A stretch of DNA of 64,000 bases from Acinetobacter sp. B51(2017) (GCF_003711395.1 NZ_PJRJ01000001.1:182482-246481), one strand, 5' to 3'. Positions 46,356-56,687 are shown, numbered from the stretch's first letter. Notes: a model not told the origin generated them from the sequence alone. A program made the numbers and translations.

Positions 46356-47564
46356 ATGAAATTACCGGGCTCAACTCAGTTTACTTATCACCAAATTCAG
46401 AAGTTGATTCAGCATGGCTTAAATTTGGTGCATTTTCCTTGGCATATAGAGGCATTATATCGTCGTCATTATTGCCGCGAAGCTGCACGCGAGTTTCGCT
46501 ACCGTGCCCCCATTATTTTGGCCTTATATGGTTTTTTAACCTTTGGTATTTATAAAATTAGTCTTGGCCATGAAGTGGGTATTACTTGGATGTATTACTA
46601 CACATGGGTCGGTATTATTATTTTTATCGCTTGGGTATTGTCATTTATTAAAAAGTTGAGCCACTGGTTTGATATCTATGTCGGTATTGGCTCTATGATG
46701 GCGGTGGCACTGACTTTTTTAATGATTACCGTCATTGGTCCTGTACAAAGTAATGCGTTATTTCATGTGGCCATGATGTATGCGGTGGTGATTATTTATG
46801 GTTTTGTTGGCTTACGTTTTTATACCGCTTTTATTGCAGGTTGGTCTGGTGGTTTATTAGCGATGTTGGTCAGTTTATTGCTCGACTATAACATTGACTG
46901 GGTATTGTTTAACCGCACCTATACCTTCAGTAGTTTTTTAGGCATGGCTTTGGCCTACGCGATTGACCGCCAGCATCGTGAAAACTATTTACAAAACTGT
47001 ATTATCGAACTCAATCAAAAAAAATTAAGTCAGCAAGCAGAACTATTAGAGTCTTTGTCACGTCAAGATGCTTTAACTGATCTGGCGAATCGACGTTATT
47101 TAGAAGAAGTGCTGACGCGAGAATGGTTTAACGCCTTACGCTATCAACAATCTTTGACTGTGATGATGATCGATATTGATTATTTTAAACATTATAACGA
47201 CAGCTTTGGTCATGTAGCAGGAGATAACTGCTTAAAGGCAATTGCGACAGTGCTCAAACAAATCACCTCACGCGGTAATGAATTAGCAGCACGTTATGGA
47301 GGTGAAGAATTTATGCTCATTTTTCCCATGACTGATGCCCAACAAGCACAAAAAGTTGCGGACAAGCTATTACAATGTGTCAATGACTTAGCACTACCTC
47401 ACCCCAATAGTTTAATTAGTGACAATATTACCGTCAGTATTGGCGTGATTAGTACCATTCCACAGCGTCATCATCAATTGTCAGATTTAATTATGCAAGC
47501 CGATCAAGCTTTATATCAGGCGAAGAAGTATGGTCGCAATCAGTATGCGTTACTGCGTTTATAA
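46356..47564 (+). CDS. Membrane-bound diguanylate cyclase
   Basis: 402 residues. Six membrane helices lie between residues 45 and 210 (for example IILALYGFLTFGIYKI, YVGIGSMMAVALTFLMITVI, AGWSGGLLAMLVSLLL). A short coiled coil (QKKLSQQAELLESLSRQDAL) leads to a GGDEF domain with active-site GGEEF at residues 315-319 and the substrate-binding MIDIDYFKHYNDSFGHVAGD. The inhibitory I-site RxxD appears as RGNE, so product inhibition may be weak. It makes c-di-GMP in response to an unknown membrane signal. Its last 74 bases overlap the convergent mcrC gene. Confidence 0.92.
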   Translation: MKLPGSTQFTYHQIQKLIQHGLNLVHFPWHIEALYRRHYCREAAREFRYRAPIILALYGFLTFGIYKISLGHEVGITWMYYYTWVGIIIFIAWVLSFIKKLSHWFDIYVGIGSMMAVALTFLMITVIGPVQSNALFHVAMMYAVVIIYGFVGLRFYTAFIAGWSGGLLAMLVSLLLDYNIDWVLFNRTYTFSSFLGMALAYAIDRQHRENYLQNCIIELNQKKLSQQAELLESLSRQDALTDLANRRYLEEVLTREWFNALRYQQSLTVMMIDIDYFKHYNDSFGHVAGDNCLKAIATVLKQITSRGNELAARYGGEEFMLIFPMTDAQQAQKVADKLLQCVNDLALPHPNSLISDNITVSIGVISTIPQRHHQLSDLIMQADQALYQAKKYGRNQYALLRL

Positions 47565-48603
47565 AGCCGAGTAATTGTTGTTCAATTTGGCGAGCGCTTT
47601 GGCTCAAATCAACGCTGTAAAATCCAATTGGATAATGCTGTATTTGCACATCTGCTTGAATCACCGCCCCTACACTCGGATATAACAAAATACCTTGCGT
47701 AAATTGAAAACGACTACCCACATATTCTTGGGAACGCAAATAAGTATATAACTGATAAATATGCTGACTTTTAAATAATTCAGCATTTTTATAATAGCCG
47801 CGCTGCAAAATTTGGGTAAATTTAGTGTCCATTAAAATACAGCGCCCATCCTGATGCTGCAAAATTAAGTCACTTTTCATTTGTGGTAATGCCTCATGCT
47901 GAGCATCAGATGGCCATTTCAGCACTGCCCCATACCAGATTTGCCAAGTCTTAGGTAAGTATTTTTTATAAAATCCTGCCATCGCTTTTTCAAACAAGCG
48001 ACGCAACCAATGTACATCATCCTTCTTGGGTTGTTGTAAGCGCTGCCGGCCTGCTGTGGTCGAGGGCATCTTGCGCTCAAGTAGCAATTTCGCCAGCACT
48101 AAAATTTGCTGCAATTGCGGCTGCTCTACACCCAGTATACTCAACTGCAATACAGCATCTGGCGCCCTCACTGGCAACGTCACCCCTAGCTGGTGTAACT
48201 GACGTTGACAGCGTAATAATCGCATCGTCAAGGCCTTTTCATGGCGATCTTTGAGCATGCTGTGTAGTGCCCAACTCAGATATTGATGTTGCTGATGATT
48301 AAAACCTAAGTCTGCATAATGGCAATACACCTTGCCCTGTTGCATACTTTGGCGCAAATAGCTCTGGCCTAAGTCGACCTTACCACGAATATGGCTCAAG
48401 GCTTGATGCTGCGGCAGATACGCATGTTGCGGCGCCTGTAAATAGTGTTCAAGCAAGTCAACAAACCACGCGACTAAGGGCGATGTCGAGGTTGGGTTAT
48501 CTAAAATGGCGACGGCTTGGCGGGTATGACTCAAATTCAAATCCGAGGCATATAACATCAACAGCCAAATATTGGCAATAGGAATACCAGCATAGCAATT
48601 CAT
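47491..48603 (-). CDS. mcrC: McrC-type nuclease subunit of a modification-dependent restriction system
   Basis: 370 residues. It begins YAGIPIANIWLLMLYASDL, the conserved McrC start. The C-terminal PD-(D/E)xK nuclease core is seen as LPQMKSDLILQ followed by CILMDTKFTQIL near residue 257 (Asp-x-Lys catalytic pair). McrC joins McrB rings and cuts DNA carrying modified cytosines. The ATG at 48603 overlaps the mcrB stop by 4 bases (ATGA). The 3' end overlaps the convergent GGDEF gene by 74 bases. Confidence 0.9.
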   Translation of the reverse strand: MNCYAGIPIANIWLLMLYASDLNLSHTRQAVAILDNPTSTSPLVAWFVDLLEHYLQAPQHAYLPQHQALSHIRGKVDLGQSYLRQSMQQGKVYCHYADLGFNHQQHQYLSWALHSMLKDRHEKALTMRLLRCQRQLHQLGVTLPVRAPDAVLQLSILGVEQPQLQQILVLAKLLLERKMPSTTAGRQRLQQPKKDDVHWLRRLFEKAMAGFYKKYLPKTWQIWYGAVLKWPSDAQHEALPQMKSDLILQHQDGRCILMDTKFTQILQRGYYKNAELFKSQHIYQLYTYLRSQEYVGSRFQFTQGILLYPSVGAVIQADVQIQHYPIGFYSVDLSQSARQIEQQLLGFINAVTHTDCDHTSSPDIKLDRLA

Positions 48604-50663
48604 CGTGGCACATCTAAAAGTCGCATTTGCCATGCCTCAAACTGAGCGGTGTCATCGCTGTAGTAGTGCTCTAGCAAAGGTAAAATCTCACTTTCGATAA
48701 TATCTTGATACCAGCTATATGGCTCCTGTATCTGATGACGCGGAGTAAAATAGCTTTGCCCAATCATTAAGGCTTTGCCTAAATACGGATGTTCGGCGAT
48801 CTCTTGGTTTAATTGCTGTATGCTGCTTTGAATATGTTGAAGCAAAGTCAGGCTTAAGCCATAGGCTGCACTATAGTCAAACCATGCATCATTAAAGCTT
48901 GGGCTAAGCGTTGCAAAGGCAAAGCGGCGTCTTAACGCCACATCTAAAGGTGCTAGACTACGGTCCGCACTGTTCATGCTGGCAATTACATACAGATTAT
49001 CTGGGATATACACTTTTTCATCTGCTTTGGCATAGGTCAGGCTTAAAGCCTCTCGCGGATGACGCTTGGAGCTTTCTAATAAGGTCAGCATCTCACCAAA
49101 GATTTGCGCAGTTTGACCGCGATTCATCTCTTCAATCACCATGACAAAACGGTCATTGGGAAACTGTTGTGCTTTTTGAATCAGTTGTAAGAAAGGGCCA
49201 TCGACCAGTTGCAACTGGGTCTGCCCTTGGGCATTGGGCACTGGCCGCCAACCCCGAATAAAATCTTCATAACTGGTATTGGCATGAAATTGCATCACAC
49301 AAACATGCCCTGCGGCTTGATGTCCAACCACCGTATAGGCTAATCGTTTGGCTAACCACGTTTTACCTGTACCACTTGCGCCTTGTAACACTAGGTTCTT
49401 TTTATTTAAAACGCGCTGTTGTAATTGTTGCAACGTGTCTAGACTTAAAAAACAACCGTCATCGATAATTTGTTGCAGCCCATAACTGGCCACAGGTACA
49501 TCTTGCAAAGCCATCTCCACATCGCTTAAGTCTTGATCATTATCATTGGCCAAACTTTTTAAGCCGCCTAATTGTTCCCAAGCATATAAAGCCAATTCTG
49601 GGAAGTTACGCGGCAAACTGTAAGGGGTTTGAAAATGATGCTGTAACTCGAACAATAAATCTAAATAATTCTGACCACAACAGCGACCTTTGGCGCCTTG
49701 TTTGGCGATAGAAAATTGCAAATCTTCTTGAATATATTGCTGCGACTGACTGTCTAAGCTGACAAAACTTTCAGGAGCTAACCAAAATAAGCCCATACTC
49801 AGATTCCAACCTACAGCATGTTGTTGGCTGACTTGATCATAGTGTTGCATAAATTGTTGAGCATGTTCATCTGTTGGCTGCTCGGCATAGCTAAGTGCAG
49901 TAGCAAAAAATTGCCATAGTTGTTGCACGGCAGGCACATAATTGCGCTGATTGACAGCAAAGAAACACGAACTTTGATTATTTAAAATTGGAATGCCATC
50001 AAAGTTTTGCGGTGCAGCTAAGTTAATTTTTAAAAAGTCGGCAAGATCTTGGGCAATGGCATGGCGTTTTTGGCTATTCATACCACGATTAAACATGCCC
50101 AATACGGTAAATGGACAAATATCGCTTAAATCTTTAGCCAATAAATAATTCAGTTGATAGCGCTGTGCCAACTGCAGCACAAAGTTCACTAAGGGCTGGC
50201 GCTGCTGTTGATATGCCAATAAAGCCTTGGCCAAGGCTTGATAAAATTCGGTCCAAGCAAAGCGCAAATCAAGCTTGGGCTGTTGCCAATAGGCAGACTG
50301 TAAAAATGTGGCTGTCTCTTGCGCACGATCATGCACAACAAAGTCAATTAAGGCTTGATTCATCCAATGCGTGGCTGGTACCGCCCAGATCTTAGCTTGA
50401 TGCACAAAATACTGCCATGTTTTAGGGGCAAAATTTTCTTGCCATACAATACAAATCTGCTGTTGTGTTTTGTTTTGAATATGACCGCGAGCCTGAATGT
50501 GAAGCTCAGGTATGCTGCTAGACTTAGACGTAGTGGGCAGATGTTTGATCGCAATGCTATCTCCAATCTGCATCTGTTGTAAAACAGCCAAGGGCGGGCT
50601 AAATAGCGCTGTATCTTGTGCAATTAAAGCGATGTCAATCAGCCAAAGCATCTGCTGGGTCAT
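48600..50663 (-). CDS. mcrB: McrB-type GTPase subunit of a modification-dependent restriction system
   Basis: 687 residues. The AAA+ GTPase domain occupies the C-terminal half: Walker A LQGASGTGKTWLAKRL near 425, Walker B FVMVIEEMNRGQTAQIFGEM near 507, and the McrB GTPase signature ASMNSADRSLAPLDVALRRR near 561. The N-terminal 120 residues have IGDSIAIKHLPTTS and FAPKTWQYFVHQAKIWAV, a pattern like the EVE/PUA-like reader modules fused to other McrB proteins. It probably recognises modified bases different from E. coli McrB's target. The domain in residues 130-400 is unassigned. It forms an operon with mcrC. Confidence 0.88.
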   Translation of the reverse strand: MTQQMLWLIDIALIAQDTALFSPPLAVLQQMQIGDSIAIKHLPTTSKSSSIPELHIQARGHIQNKTQQQICIVWQENFAPKTWQYFVHQAKIWAVPATHWMNQALIDFVVHDRAQETATFLQSAYWQQPKLDLRFAWTEFYQALAKALLAYQQQRQPLVNFVLQLAQRYQLNYLLAKDLSDICPFTVLGMFNRGMNSQKRHAIAQDLADFLKINLAAPQNFDGIPILNNQSSCFFAVNQRNYVPAVQQLWQFFATALSYAEQPTDEHAQQFMQHYDQVSQQHAVGWNLSMGLFWLAPESFVSLDSQSQQYIQEDLQFSIAKQGAKGRCCGQNYLDLLFELQHHFQTPYSLPRNFPELALYAWEQLGGLKSLANDNDQDLSDVEMALQDVPVASYGLQQIIDDGCFLSLDTLQQLQQRVLNKKNLVLQGASGTGKTWLAKRLAYTVVGHQAAGHVCVMQFHANTSYEDFIRGWRPVPNAQGQTQLQLVDGPFLQLIQKAQQFPNDRFVMVIEEMNRGQTAQIFGEMLTLLESSKRHPREALSLTYAKADEKVYIPDNLYVIASMNSADRSLAPLDVALRRRFAFATLSPSFNDAWFDYSAAYGLSLTLLQHIQSSIQQLNQEIAEHPYLGKALMIGQSYFTPRHQIQEPYSWYQDIIESEILPLLEHYYSDDTAQFEAWQMRLLDVPR

Positions 50664-50826
50664 AAAAATCCACCTATCGAGAGCACTCTAGTATAACGAT
50701 TTTTGCTATTGCCTTCGTTATAAATCAGTCACACTAGCCCCAGCAGTATTCATTTTCCGCAGTTTTTAATTTTTGCTAAACTAGGCCATTCTGTTATGAC
50801 CTTTTATGAATAAGGCTTTTTGATCT

Positions 50827-53463
50827 ATGAGTAGCTCCAGCGCAGCAGCAATTGCCAATTTATCTACCCTTACCCCGATGATGCAGCAATATTTTAAGGT
50901 CAAACTGCAACACCAAGATTCGTTGCTGTTTTATCGCATGGGCGACTTTTATGAGCTATTTTTTGAAGATGCACAACGAGCCGCCAAACTGTTAGGCATT
51001 ACCTTAACTCATCGTGGTAAGGTCAATGGCGATCCCATTCCTATGGCAGGCGTGCCCTATCATTCAGCAGAAGGTTATTTAGCACGCTTAGTTAAAAAAG
51101 GCGTGACGGTGGCGATTTGTGAGCAAGTCGGTGAAGTCACAGGCAAAGGCCCTGTCGATCGTCAAGTGGTGCGTATTTTAACCCCCGGCACCTTAACCGA
51201 TGATGCACTGCTCAATAGCCATCAATCCTCTAACTTAGTCGCGCTATGTTTACAACAAAAACAAGTGGGTATTGCCCTACTTGATTTAAGTGCCGGTATT
51301 TTTAAAGTTCAACAGCTTGAGTTTAAGCCTGAACATTTAGCGATTGAATTGGCGCGTTTAATGCCAAGTGAAATTGTCGTAGATGAAGACTTTGCTGATC
51401 TTGAGTTACTAGAAAGCTTAAAAAAACAGTTGGAATGTCCAATCTCTAAGCGCCCCAATGTGGATTTTAATTTAAATAATGCGCAAAAAACCTTATGTGA
51501 TCAGTTTGCGGTAAGTACGCTCTCTGGCTTTGGCATTGACCATTTACCACTGGCCAAAGCGGCAGCGGCAGCCTTAATTTATTATGCCAAAGACACCCAA
51601 AAAACCGCGCTACCGCATATTCGCAGTATTCAATTGGAACAAAGTTCTGATTTTATTGCCTTAGATCCAGTCACACGGCGCAATTTAGAATTGGTTGAGC
51701 CTTTATTTGAGCATGGCACGTCTCTGTTTGATTTGGTCAATGACTGCCAAACAGCCATGGGCGCGCGTTTATTACATCGTACATTGATGCAACCGATGCG
51801 TGATACCAAAATCTTAGACGCACGTTTAGACGCGATCCAAGCCTGTGTCGATGGTTATTTTGAAGCGCCAATGCGTTTGCTGCTCAAAGACATTGGCGAC
51901 ATTGAACGTGTGTTAAGCCGTGTCGCTTTAGGTACAGCACGTCCGCGTGATTTGGTACAACTGCGTCAAGCCTGTGCACAAATTCCAGAATTACGTCAAA
52001 GCATTTTAAGTTTAAGTCAGCGTTCTGATCTGATTGCACAGCTCAATCAGGAATTGGGTGATTTTAATGGTTTGCATCAACATTTAATGGCTGCCATCGT
52101 TGAAAATCCGCCAGTATTACTGCGTGACGGTAATGTAATTGCCGAAGGCTTTGATGCAGAACTCGATGAACTACGCCAAATTCGCGATCATGCTGGACAA
52201 TTCTTAATTAACCTTGAAATTCAAGAGCGCCAAAACACGGGCATTAATACCCTCAAGATCGGTTATAACCGCGTCAGTGGCTATTATATTGAATTGACCC
52301 GTGCCCAAGCCGAACAAGCACCCGAACATTATATTCGCCGTCAAACCCTTAAAAATGCTGAACGTTATATCACGCCTGAGTTAAAAGCCTTTGAAGATAA
52401 AGTTTTATCGAGTGAATCACGCGCCCTAGCCCGTGAAAAAATGTTGTTTGAAGCCTTGCTAGAAAATTTACGTGCTGATATCGGCAATTTACAAATAATG
52501 AGCAGCGCCATCGCACAGCTCGATTTAATCAGTAACTTCGCCCATCAAGCGCGTTTACGCAATTGGTCTCGTCCTGAATTTTCCCCAGAAGTTGGGGTAA
52601 ATATTATTGCCGGTCGTCATCCTGTGGTCGAAGCCCTAAGCAAAGCCGCATTTACCCCAAACAATACCAGTCTTGATGAGCAACATCGTATGGCCATTAT
52701 TACTGGCCCGAATATGGGCGGTAAATCGACCTTTATGCGACAAACGGCATTAATTGCACTGCTCGCCTATTGCGGCTGTTATGTACCGGCACAAGCAGCA
52801 ACTTTAGGCCCGATTGACCGTATCTTTACCCGTATTGGTTCAGCCGATGATTTATCAACCGGTAAATCTACCTTTATGGTGGAAATGACCGAAACTTCGC
52901 AAATTTTGCATCATGCCACCAACCAATCTTTAGTGTTGATGGATGAAGTAGGTCGCGGCACCAGTACCTATGATGGTTTATCGCTAGCGTGGGCGTGTGT
53001 GTTAGATCTTACTAAACGTATTCAATGTTTATGCTTATTTGCCACGCATTATTTTGAGTTAACAGAATTAGGGCAAGAATCTGGCATTGATAATTATCAT
53101 GTGACTGCCAAAGAGCTGAATGGCAACTTGATTTTATTACATAAAGTCCAGCACGGGCCTGCCAGTCAAAGTCATGGTTTACAGGTGGCGAAGCTGGCCG
53201 GTATTCCACAGCATGTAATCATTGATGCACAAAAGCGTTTGGGCTTACTGGAAAAACAGCAGCAAAAGCATCGTACCGTATTGCCACAAGCGGACTTGTT
53301 TAGCAGCACTCAAGTAATTGAGCGTGAAGTGGAACGTGTGGTTGAGGTCGTAAAACCATCGGCAACACTCGCTGCGTTAAGCCAAATTGAGGTGGATGAT
53401 TTAACGCCACGCCAAGCGCTTGAGCAACTGTATGCTTTAAAAGCCCTACTTAAATCAGAGTAA
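50827..53463 (+). CDS. mutS: DNA mismatch repair protein MutS
   Basis: 878 residues (E. coli 853). The mismatch-binding domain I starts [20 protein letters not shown] and includes the Phe-x-Glu wedge region [13 protein letters not shown]. Core and lever domains follow, then the ATPase with Walker [21 protein letters not shown], and [20 protein letters not shown]. The C-terminal helical tail ends with the tetramerisation-like [17 protein letters not shown]. It detects mispairs after replication. Divergent from the mcrBC operon. Confidence 0.97.
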   Translation: MSSSSAAAIANLSTLTPMMQQYFKVKLQHQDSLLFYRMGDFYELFFEDAQRAAKLLGITLTHRGKVNGDPIPMAGVPYHSAEGYLARLVKKGVTVAICEQVGEVTGKGPVDRQVVRILTPGTLTDDALLNSHQSSNLVALCLQQKQVGIALLDLSAGIFKVQQLEFKPEHLAIELARLMPSEIVVDEDFADLELLESLKKQLECPISKRPNVDFNLNNAQKTLCDQFAVSTLSGFGIDHLPLAKAAAAALIYYAKDTQKTALPHIRSIQLEQSSDFIALDPVTRRNLELVEPLFEHGTSLFDLVNDCQTAMGARLLHRTLMQPMRDTKILDARLDAIQACVDGYFEAPMRLLLKDIGDIERVLSRVALGTARPRDLVQLRQACAQIPELRQSILSLSQRSDLIAQLNQELGDFNGLHQHLMAAIVENPPVLLRDGNVIAEGFDAELDELRQIRDHAGQFLINLEIQERQNTGINTLKIGYNRVSGYYIELTRAQAEQAPEHYIRRQTLKNAERYITPELKAFEDKVLSSESRALAREKMLFEALLENLRADIGNLQIMSSAIAQLDLISNFAHQARLRNWSRPEFSPEVGVNIIAGRHPVVEALSKAAFTPNNTSLDEQHRMAIITGPNMGGKSTFMRQTALIALLAYCGCYVPAQAATLGPIDRIFTRIGSADDLSTGKSTFMVEMTETSQILHHATNQSLVLMDEVGRGTSTYDGLSLAWACVLDLTKRIQCLCLFATHYFELTELGQESGIDNYHVTAKELNGNLILLHKVQHGPASQSHGLQVAKLAGIPQHVIIDAQKRLGLLEKQQQKHRTVLPQADLFSSTQVIEREVERVVEVVKPSATLAALSQIEVDDLTPRQALEQLYALKALLKSE

Positions 53464-53489
53464 TTCTCATTTAAATTCAAGCATTTTAC

Positions 53490-53517
53490 AAAAGGTCATC
53501 TCTAGATGGCCTTTTTT
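53490..53517 (+). terminator. mutS terminator
   Basis: AAAGGTCAT/ATGGCCTTT stem (one G-U) followed by six T. Confidence 0.75.
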
Positions 53518-53662
53518 GTGGTTTTTTTCAGCAGTTTTTTGCTTTTATTGATCTAAGCAGTCGTATATATAACAAATATCAATAAAAGGAATTGTTAGTT
53601 CAGGGCTTTTTTGCCTAAAATACAGCTTAGTTATTCGAAGCATATTTTAGGTAGCTGTCGCC

Positions 53663-53986
53663 ATGACCTTTGTTGTCACTGAAAACTGTATTAAATGTAA
53701 ATATCAAGACTGCGTTGAAGTTTGTCCTGTTGACTGTTTCTACGAAGGTCCAAACTTCTTGGTTATTAACCCAGACGAATGTATCGACTGCGCATTGTGT
53801 GAACCAGAATGCCCTGCCAATGCCATTTTCTCTGAAGATGAGTTGCCAGAAGGTCAAGAAGTGTTTATTGAGCTAAATGCTGAATTATCACAAACTTGGC
53901 CAAATATCACGCAAATTGGTGATCAACCAGAAGACCGTGAAGAATGGAACGGTAAAACCGATAAATTACAATATTTAGAAAAATAA
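53663..53986 (+). CDS. fdxA: 7Fe ferredoxin FdxA
   Basis: A 107-residue ferredoxin binding one [3Fe-4S] and one [4Fe-4S] cluster. The N-terminal cluster ligands are in [20 protein letters not shown], then [16 protein letters not shown]. The C-terminal extension is characteristic of the Azotobacter FdI type. Small electron carrier in the cytoplasm. The mutS-fdxA order is common in Acinetobacter and Pseudomonas relatives. Confidence 0.96.
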   Translation: MTFVVTENCIKCKYQDCVEVCPVDCFYEGPNFLVINPDECIDCALCEPECPANAIFSEDELPEGQEVFIELNAELSQTWPNITQIGDQPEDREEWNGKTDKLQYLEK

Positions 53987-53995
53987 GTATTGTGT

Positions 53996-54026
53996 AAAAA
54001 AGACCAGTTAATCTGGTCTTTTTTTA
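53996..54026 (+). terminator. fdxA terminator
   Basis: AAAAAGACCAG/CTGGTCTTTTT stem-loop with a T7 run. Confidence 0.88.
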
Positions 54027-54121
54027 TACGCAAACTACACATTTCATTGCAATTACTTGCGCTGTTACACTTTAATTTGCATTACACTTAAGCCCACACT
54101 CATGATCATTAAAATAGCCGA

Positions 54122-54847
54122 ATGAAGCATTTGATTAAGGCTGCACTGGCGGTCGCTATTGTGCCTTTTGTTGTTATTGGCTGTAGTTCTAGTCCTCAAA
54201 AAGGCATGACTACTGCTGATGGAAAACGCATTTATATTCCGCGCGAAAAAATTATTATCGAGCGTCCTATCCCCCCTAAAGTGATTCCAAACTCCTATCA
54301 TCATTGGAGTAGTGTCAGCTATAACCTCGGCTTAGCGCGTGATTATGATCAATTTTTACAGCGCAATCAGGTCGGCAATATTATTCCGATGCATGAACTG
54401 TTACGTACTGCGCGCGATTGGCAAAAATGTGGCCGTTCAGAATATATGGTGCCTACGCGTGAATTGTGGAATAACCAAATTCCAACCTTACGTGTGTTTA
54501 AATACTTAGTTGCCGCTAAAGTCTTAACCGATTTTGAAGTCACTTCGGTGTACCGTGATTTACCCTTAAATAAATGTGCAGGTGGGGCCAACTCATCACG
54601 GCATTTATTTAACTCTGCTATCGATTTTAGAATTGGTCCACAATATCCACGCGCCGAAGATTATGCCTTTATTGAAGCGACTAAATTTAAGCTATGCCAG
54701 TTCTGGAGCCAACATGGTCAAAGTTTTAACATGGGCTTAGGTCTATATGCTTCTGGGCAAATTCATATTGATACCCAAGGTTTCCGCACGTGGGGGCCAG
54801 ATTTAAGCCGACGTAGTTCGATGTGTAATTACAATAGTGATTTTTAA
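54122..54847 (+). CDS. M15-type peptidase-like lipoprotein
   Basis: 241 residues. Signal peptide with lipobox VIGC (Cys near residue 21). The C-terminal domain has the zinc-peptidase M15_3/DUF882 pattern: TSVYRDLPLNKCAGG, the His-x6-Asp motif in SSRHLFNSAIDFRIG, and the second His in ASGQIHIDTQGFRTWG. Family members cut peptidoglycan cross-links or act as D,D/L,D-carboxypeptidases, so a cell-wall role in the periplasm is likely. Monocistronic, with a terminator right after. Confidence 0.82.
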   Translation: MKHLIKAALAVAIVPFVVIGCSSSPQKGMTTADGKRIYIPREKIIIERPIPPKVIPNSYHHWSSVSYNLGLARDYDQFLQRNQVGNIIPMHELLRTARDWQKCGRSEYMVPTRELWNNQIPTLRVFKYLVAAKVLTDFEVTSVYRDLPLNKCAGGANSSRHLFNSAIDFRIGPQYPRAEDYAFIEATKFKLCQFWSQHGQSFNMGLGLYASGQIHIDTQGFRTWGPDLSRRSSMCNYNSDF

Positions 54848-54848
54848 A

Positions 54849-54874
54849 TAGAGGTCTACGGACCTCTTTTTTAT
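54849..54874 (+). terminator. Terminator of the M15-type lipoprotein gene
   Basis: GAGGTC-TACG-GACCTC stem-loop followed by TTTTTT. Confidence 0.85.
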
Positions 54875-54953
54875 TGACTAAGATTTAGGCAAATATCTTG
54901 TTAAAAATTGCACTCTAGAGGGAAAAGTTTAAAATGCATGCATTATTTGTAAG

Positions 54954-55631
54954 ATGACCCTGACTATGCAACAAATGTGGACCGAACTCGACCAATATAT
55001 CGAATCACATTTAATTCCTGAAGATCCTATTTTAACCCAAACCCTAGAAAATACTGCGGCACATGGTTTTCCAGATCACTTAGCTGTGGCAGCCAATCAA
55101 GGCATGTTATTGCAAATGCTCATTCAAATGAACAACTGCAAACGCGTGTTAGAATTGGGGACCTTTGCAGCGTATAGCACAGTTTGGTTAGCACGCGCAT
55201 TACCTGAAGATGGTTACATCTTAACCATGGAAGGTCGTGATACGCATGCCGCAATGGGTCAAGAAAACATTGATCGTGCCAACTTAAAACCTACAGTTGA
55301 ACTCAAATGCGGTCGCGCAGCCGATATTTTACGTGCACTGCCTGAAGACACCGAAGCCTTTGACTTTATCTTTATTGATGCCGACAAACAAAGTTATCCT
55401 GAATATTTAGAGCTATGCCTCGCGCGCTCACATTCAGGTACCGTGATTTTCTTAGATAACGTGATTCGTGCCGGTGCTTTATTAGATGAAAATAATAAAA
55501 AACCAAGTATTGAAGGCTTACGGGATATGTTTAGCTTGATGCAAAATCATCCTAAAATCCTGTCTTGCACGGCGCTACAAACAGTTGGCTCTAAAGGCCA
55601 TGACGGTTTTGCTTTAGCTATTGTCAAATAA
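54954..55631 (+). CDS. O-methyltransferase (class I SAM, COMT-like)
   Basis: 225 residues. SAM motif I is VLELGTFAAYSTVWLARALP near residue 62. FDFIFIDADKQSYPEYLEL and TVIFLDNVIRAGALLDE supply the metal-binding Asp/Asn residues of the methyltransferase_3 family, as in catechol or caffeoyl-CoA O-methyltransferases. It uses Mg2+ to methylate a hydroxyl on a small molecule; the substrate is unknown. An in-frame ATG at 54966 is an alternative start, and neither has a strong ribosome binding site. Confidence 0.9.
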   Translation: MTLTMQQMWTELDQYIESHLIPEDPILTQTLENTAAHGFPDHLAVAANQGMLLQMLIQMNNCKRVLELGTFAAYSTVWLARALPEDGYILTMEGRDTHAAMGQENIDRANLKPTVELKCGRAADILRALPEDTEAFDFIFIDADKQSYPEYLELCLARSHSGTVIFLDNVIRAGALLDENNKKPSIEGLRDMFSLMQNHPKILSCTALQTVGSKGHDGFALAIVK

Positions 55632-55685
55632 GATTAAAAATTAACCTTTTACTTTTTTATTATATTTTTCATTAGCTTAATAATA

Positions 55686-55720
55686 TTATCCACGAAGTTA
55701 TCCACAATTAATGCGGATAA
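55686..55720. promoter_or_regulatory. Cluster of three DnaA-box-like sequences
   Basis: TTATCCACG (55686-55694), the perfect DnaA box TTATCCACA (55698-55706), and on the minus strand TTATCCGCA (55720-55712) lie within 35 bases, flanked by AT-rich DNA. Part of the cluster is also a 9-bp inverted repeat AAGTTATCC/GGATAACTT between two convergent genes. A bidirectional hairpin terminator with chance boxes is therefore the alternative reading. Confidence 0.45.
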
Positions 55721-55760
55721 CTTTGGGATATATTTTTCCCTAATTTTAAGTTATAGCAGT

Positions 55761-56603
55761 TTATTTCACCACGAGCAATGGGACTTTACTATTTCTAAAA
55801 ATACTGGTGGTAATACTACCTAAGAAAAATTGATGAATTTTACTGTGACTAAAAGCCCCCAGTAAAATCAGTTGAATGCCATGTTGTTGTTGATAAGCTA
55901 AAATATTTTCCGAAACATCGCCATAACGATATTCCACCACCACATCTAAGCCTTTTTCGCGTAAATAATTACTTGGTTCAGTTAATATCTCAGGATGATC
56001 TCCGACATAGAGTAAATGACATTGTAAGGTGCGTAGTAGATCACTCTCTGCCACGCGCTTCATCATTTGTAAACAGGTTGGCGAATATTCATAAGCAAAA
56101 ATAAAGCGTGTGGGTGGCTTAAAAGTTTCGCCCACTGTCATCACCGCACAACGTGCGCCACGAATAAAGTTTTCGACATTGCCACCTAAGATTTTATTTT
56201 TTTCTGCAGCACGTTCACCCACGCGTCCAATTAAAACGAAATCATCTTCGCGCAGCACGTTAAAGCTTTGCTCTAAGAAATCTCCTTTTTCTTGAATATG
56301 CGTGGTTTTAATCCCATGTTTAAACGCAATTAAATCAGAAATATGCTTCAGTAAATTATTGCTATAACTGAGTGCCAATTCGCTTTGCTTTTCTTCAAGC
56401 TCCGCCAACTCTTTGAGTAACATGGCATTGCTTTCAAAGCCAATGACGCCACTAATTTCACCTAAATGATAACTGGCGGGGTAATAATCAAGAACTTGTA
56501 ATAAGACCAGTTCACGACCCGTTTGCTTGGCAACCCAAGCTGCAGCATCAGCTAAGGCATTGATGCAGGGTGATGAATCAATACAAGCAATAACTCGTTT
56601 CAT
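55761..56603 (-). CDS. Tandem universal stress protein
   Basis: 280 residues with two Usp domains. The first starts MKRVIACIDSSPCINALADA, with a C-terminal loop LIGRVGERAAEKNKI; the second starts RFIFAYEYSPTCLQMMKRV and ends with ILLGAFSHSKIHQFFLGSIT. The ATP-binding G-x2-G-x9-G pattern is only partly kept, so nucleotide binding is uncertain. UspE-like proteins help survival under stress. The ATG at 56603 has GAGAGG upstream; the longer start adds six unconserved residues. Confidence 0.9.
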   Translation of the reverse strand: MKRVIACIDSSPCINALADAAAWVAKQTGRELVLLQVLDYYPASYHLGEISGVIGFESNAMLLKELAELEEKQSELALSYSNNLLKHISDLIAFKHGIKTTHIQEKGDFLEQSFNVLREDDFVLIGRVGERAAEKNKILGGNVENFIRGARCAVMTVGETFKPPTRFIFAYEYSPTCLQMMKRVAESDLLRTLQCHLLYVGDHPEILTEPSNYLREKGLDVVVEYRYGDVSENILAYQQQHGIQLILLGAFSHSKIHQFFLGSITTSIFRNSKVPLLVVK

Positions 56604-56687
56604 ATTCGCCTCTCTTCGCATGTTTTTGTGGCGGGTGTTTTATGGTTATTGTCCTTAACTTAGCATATTTTATTTGGCTGTGGCACT

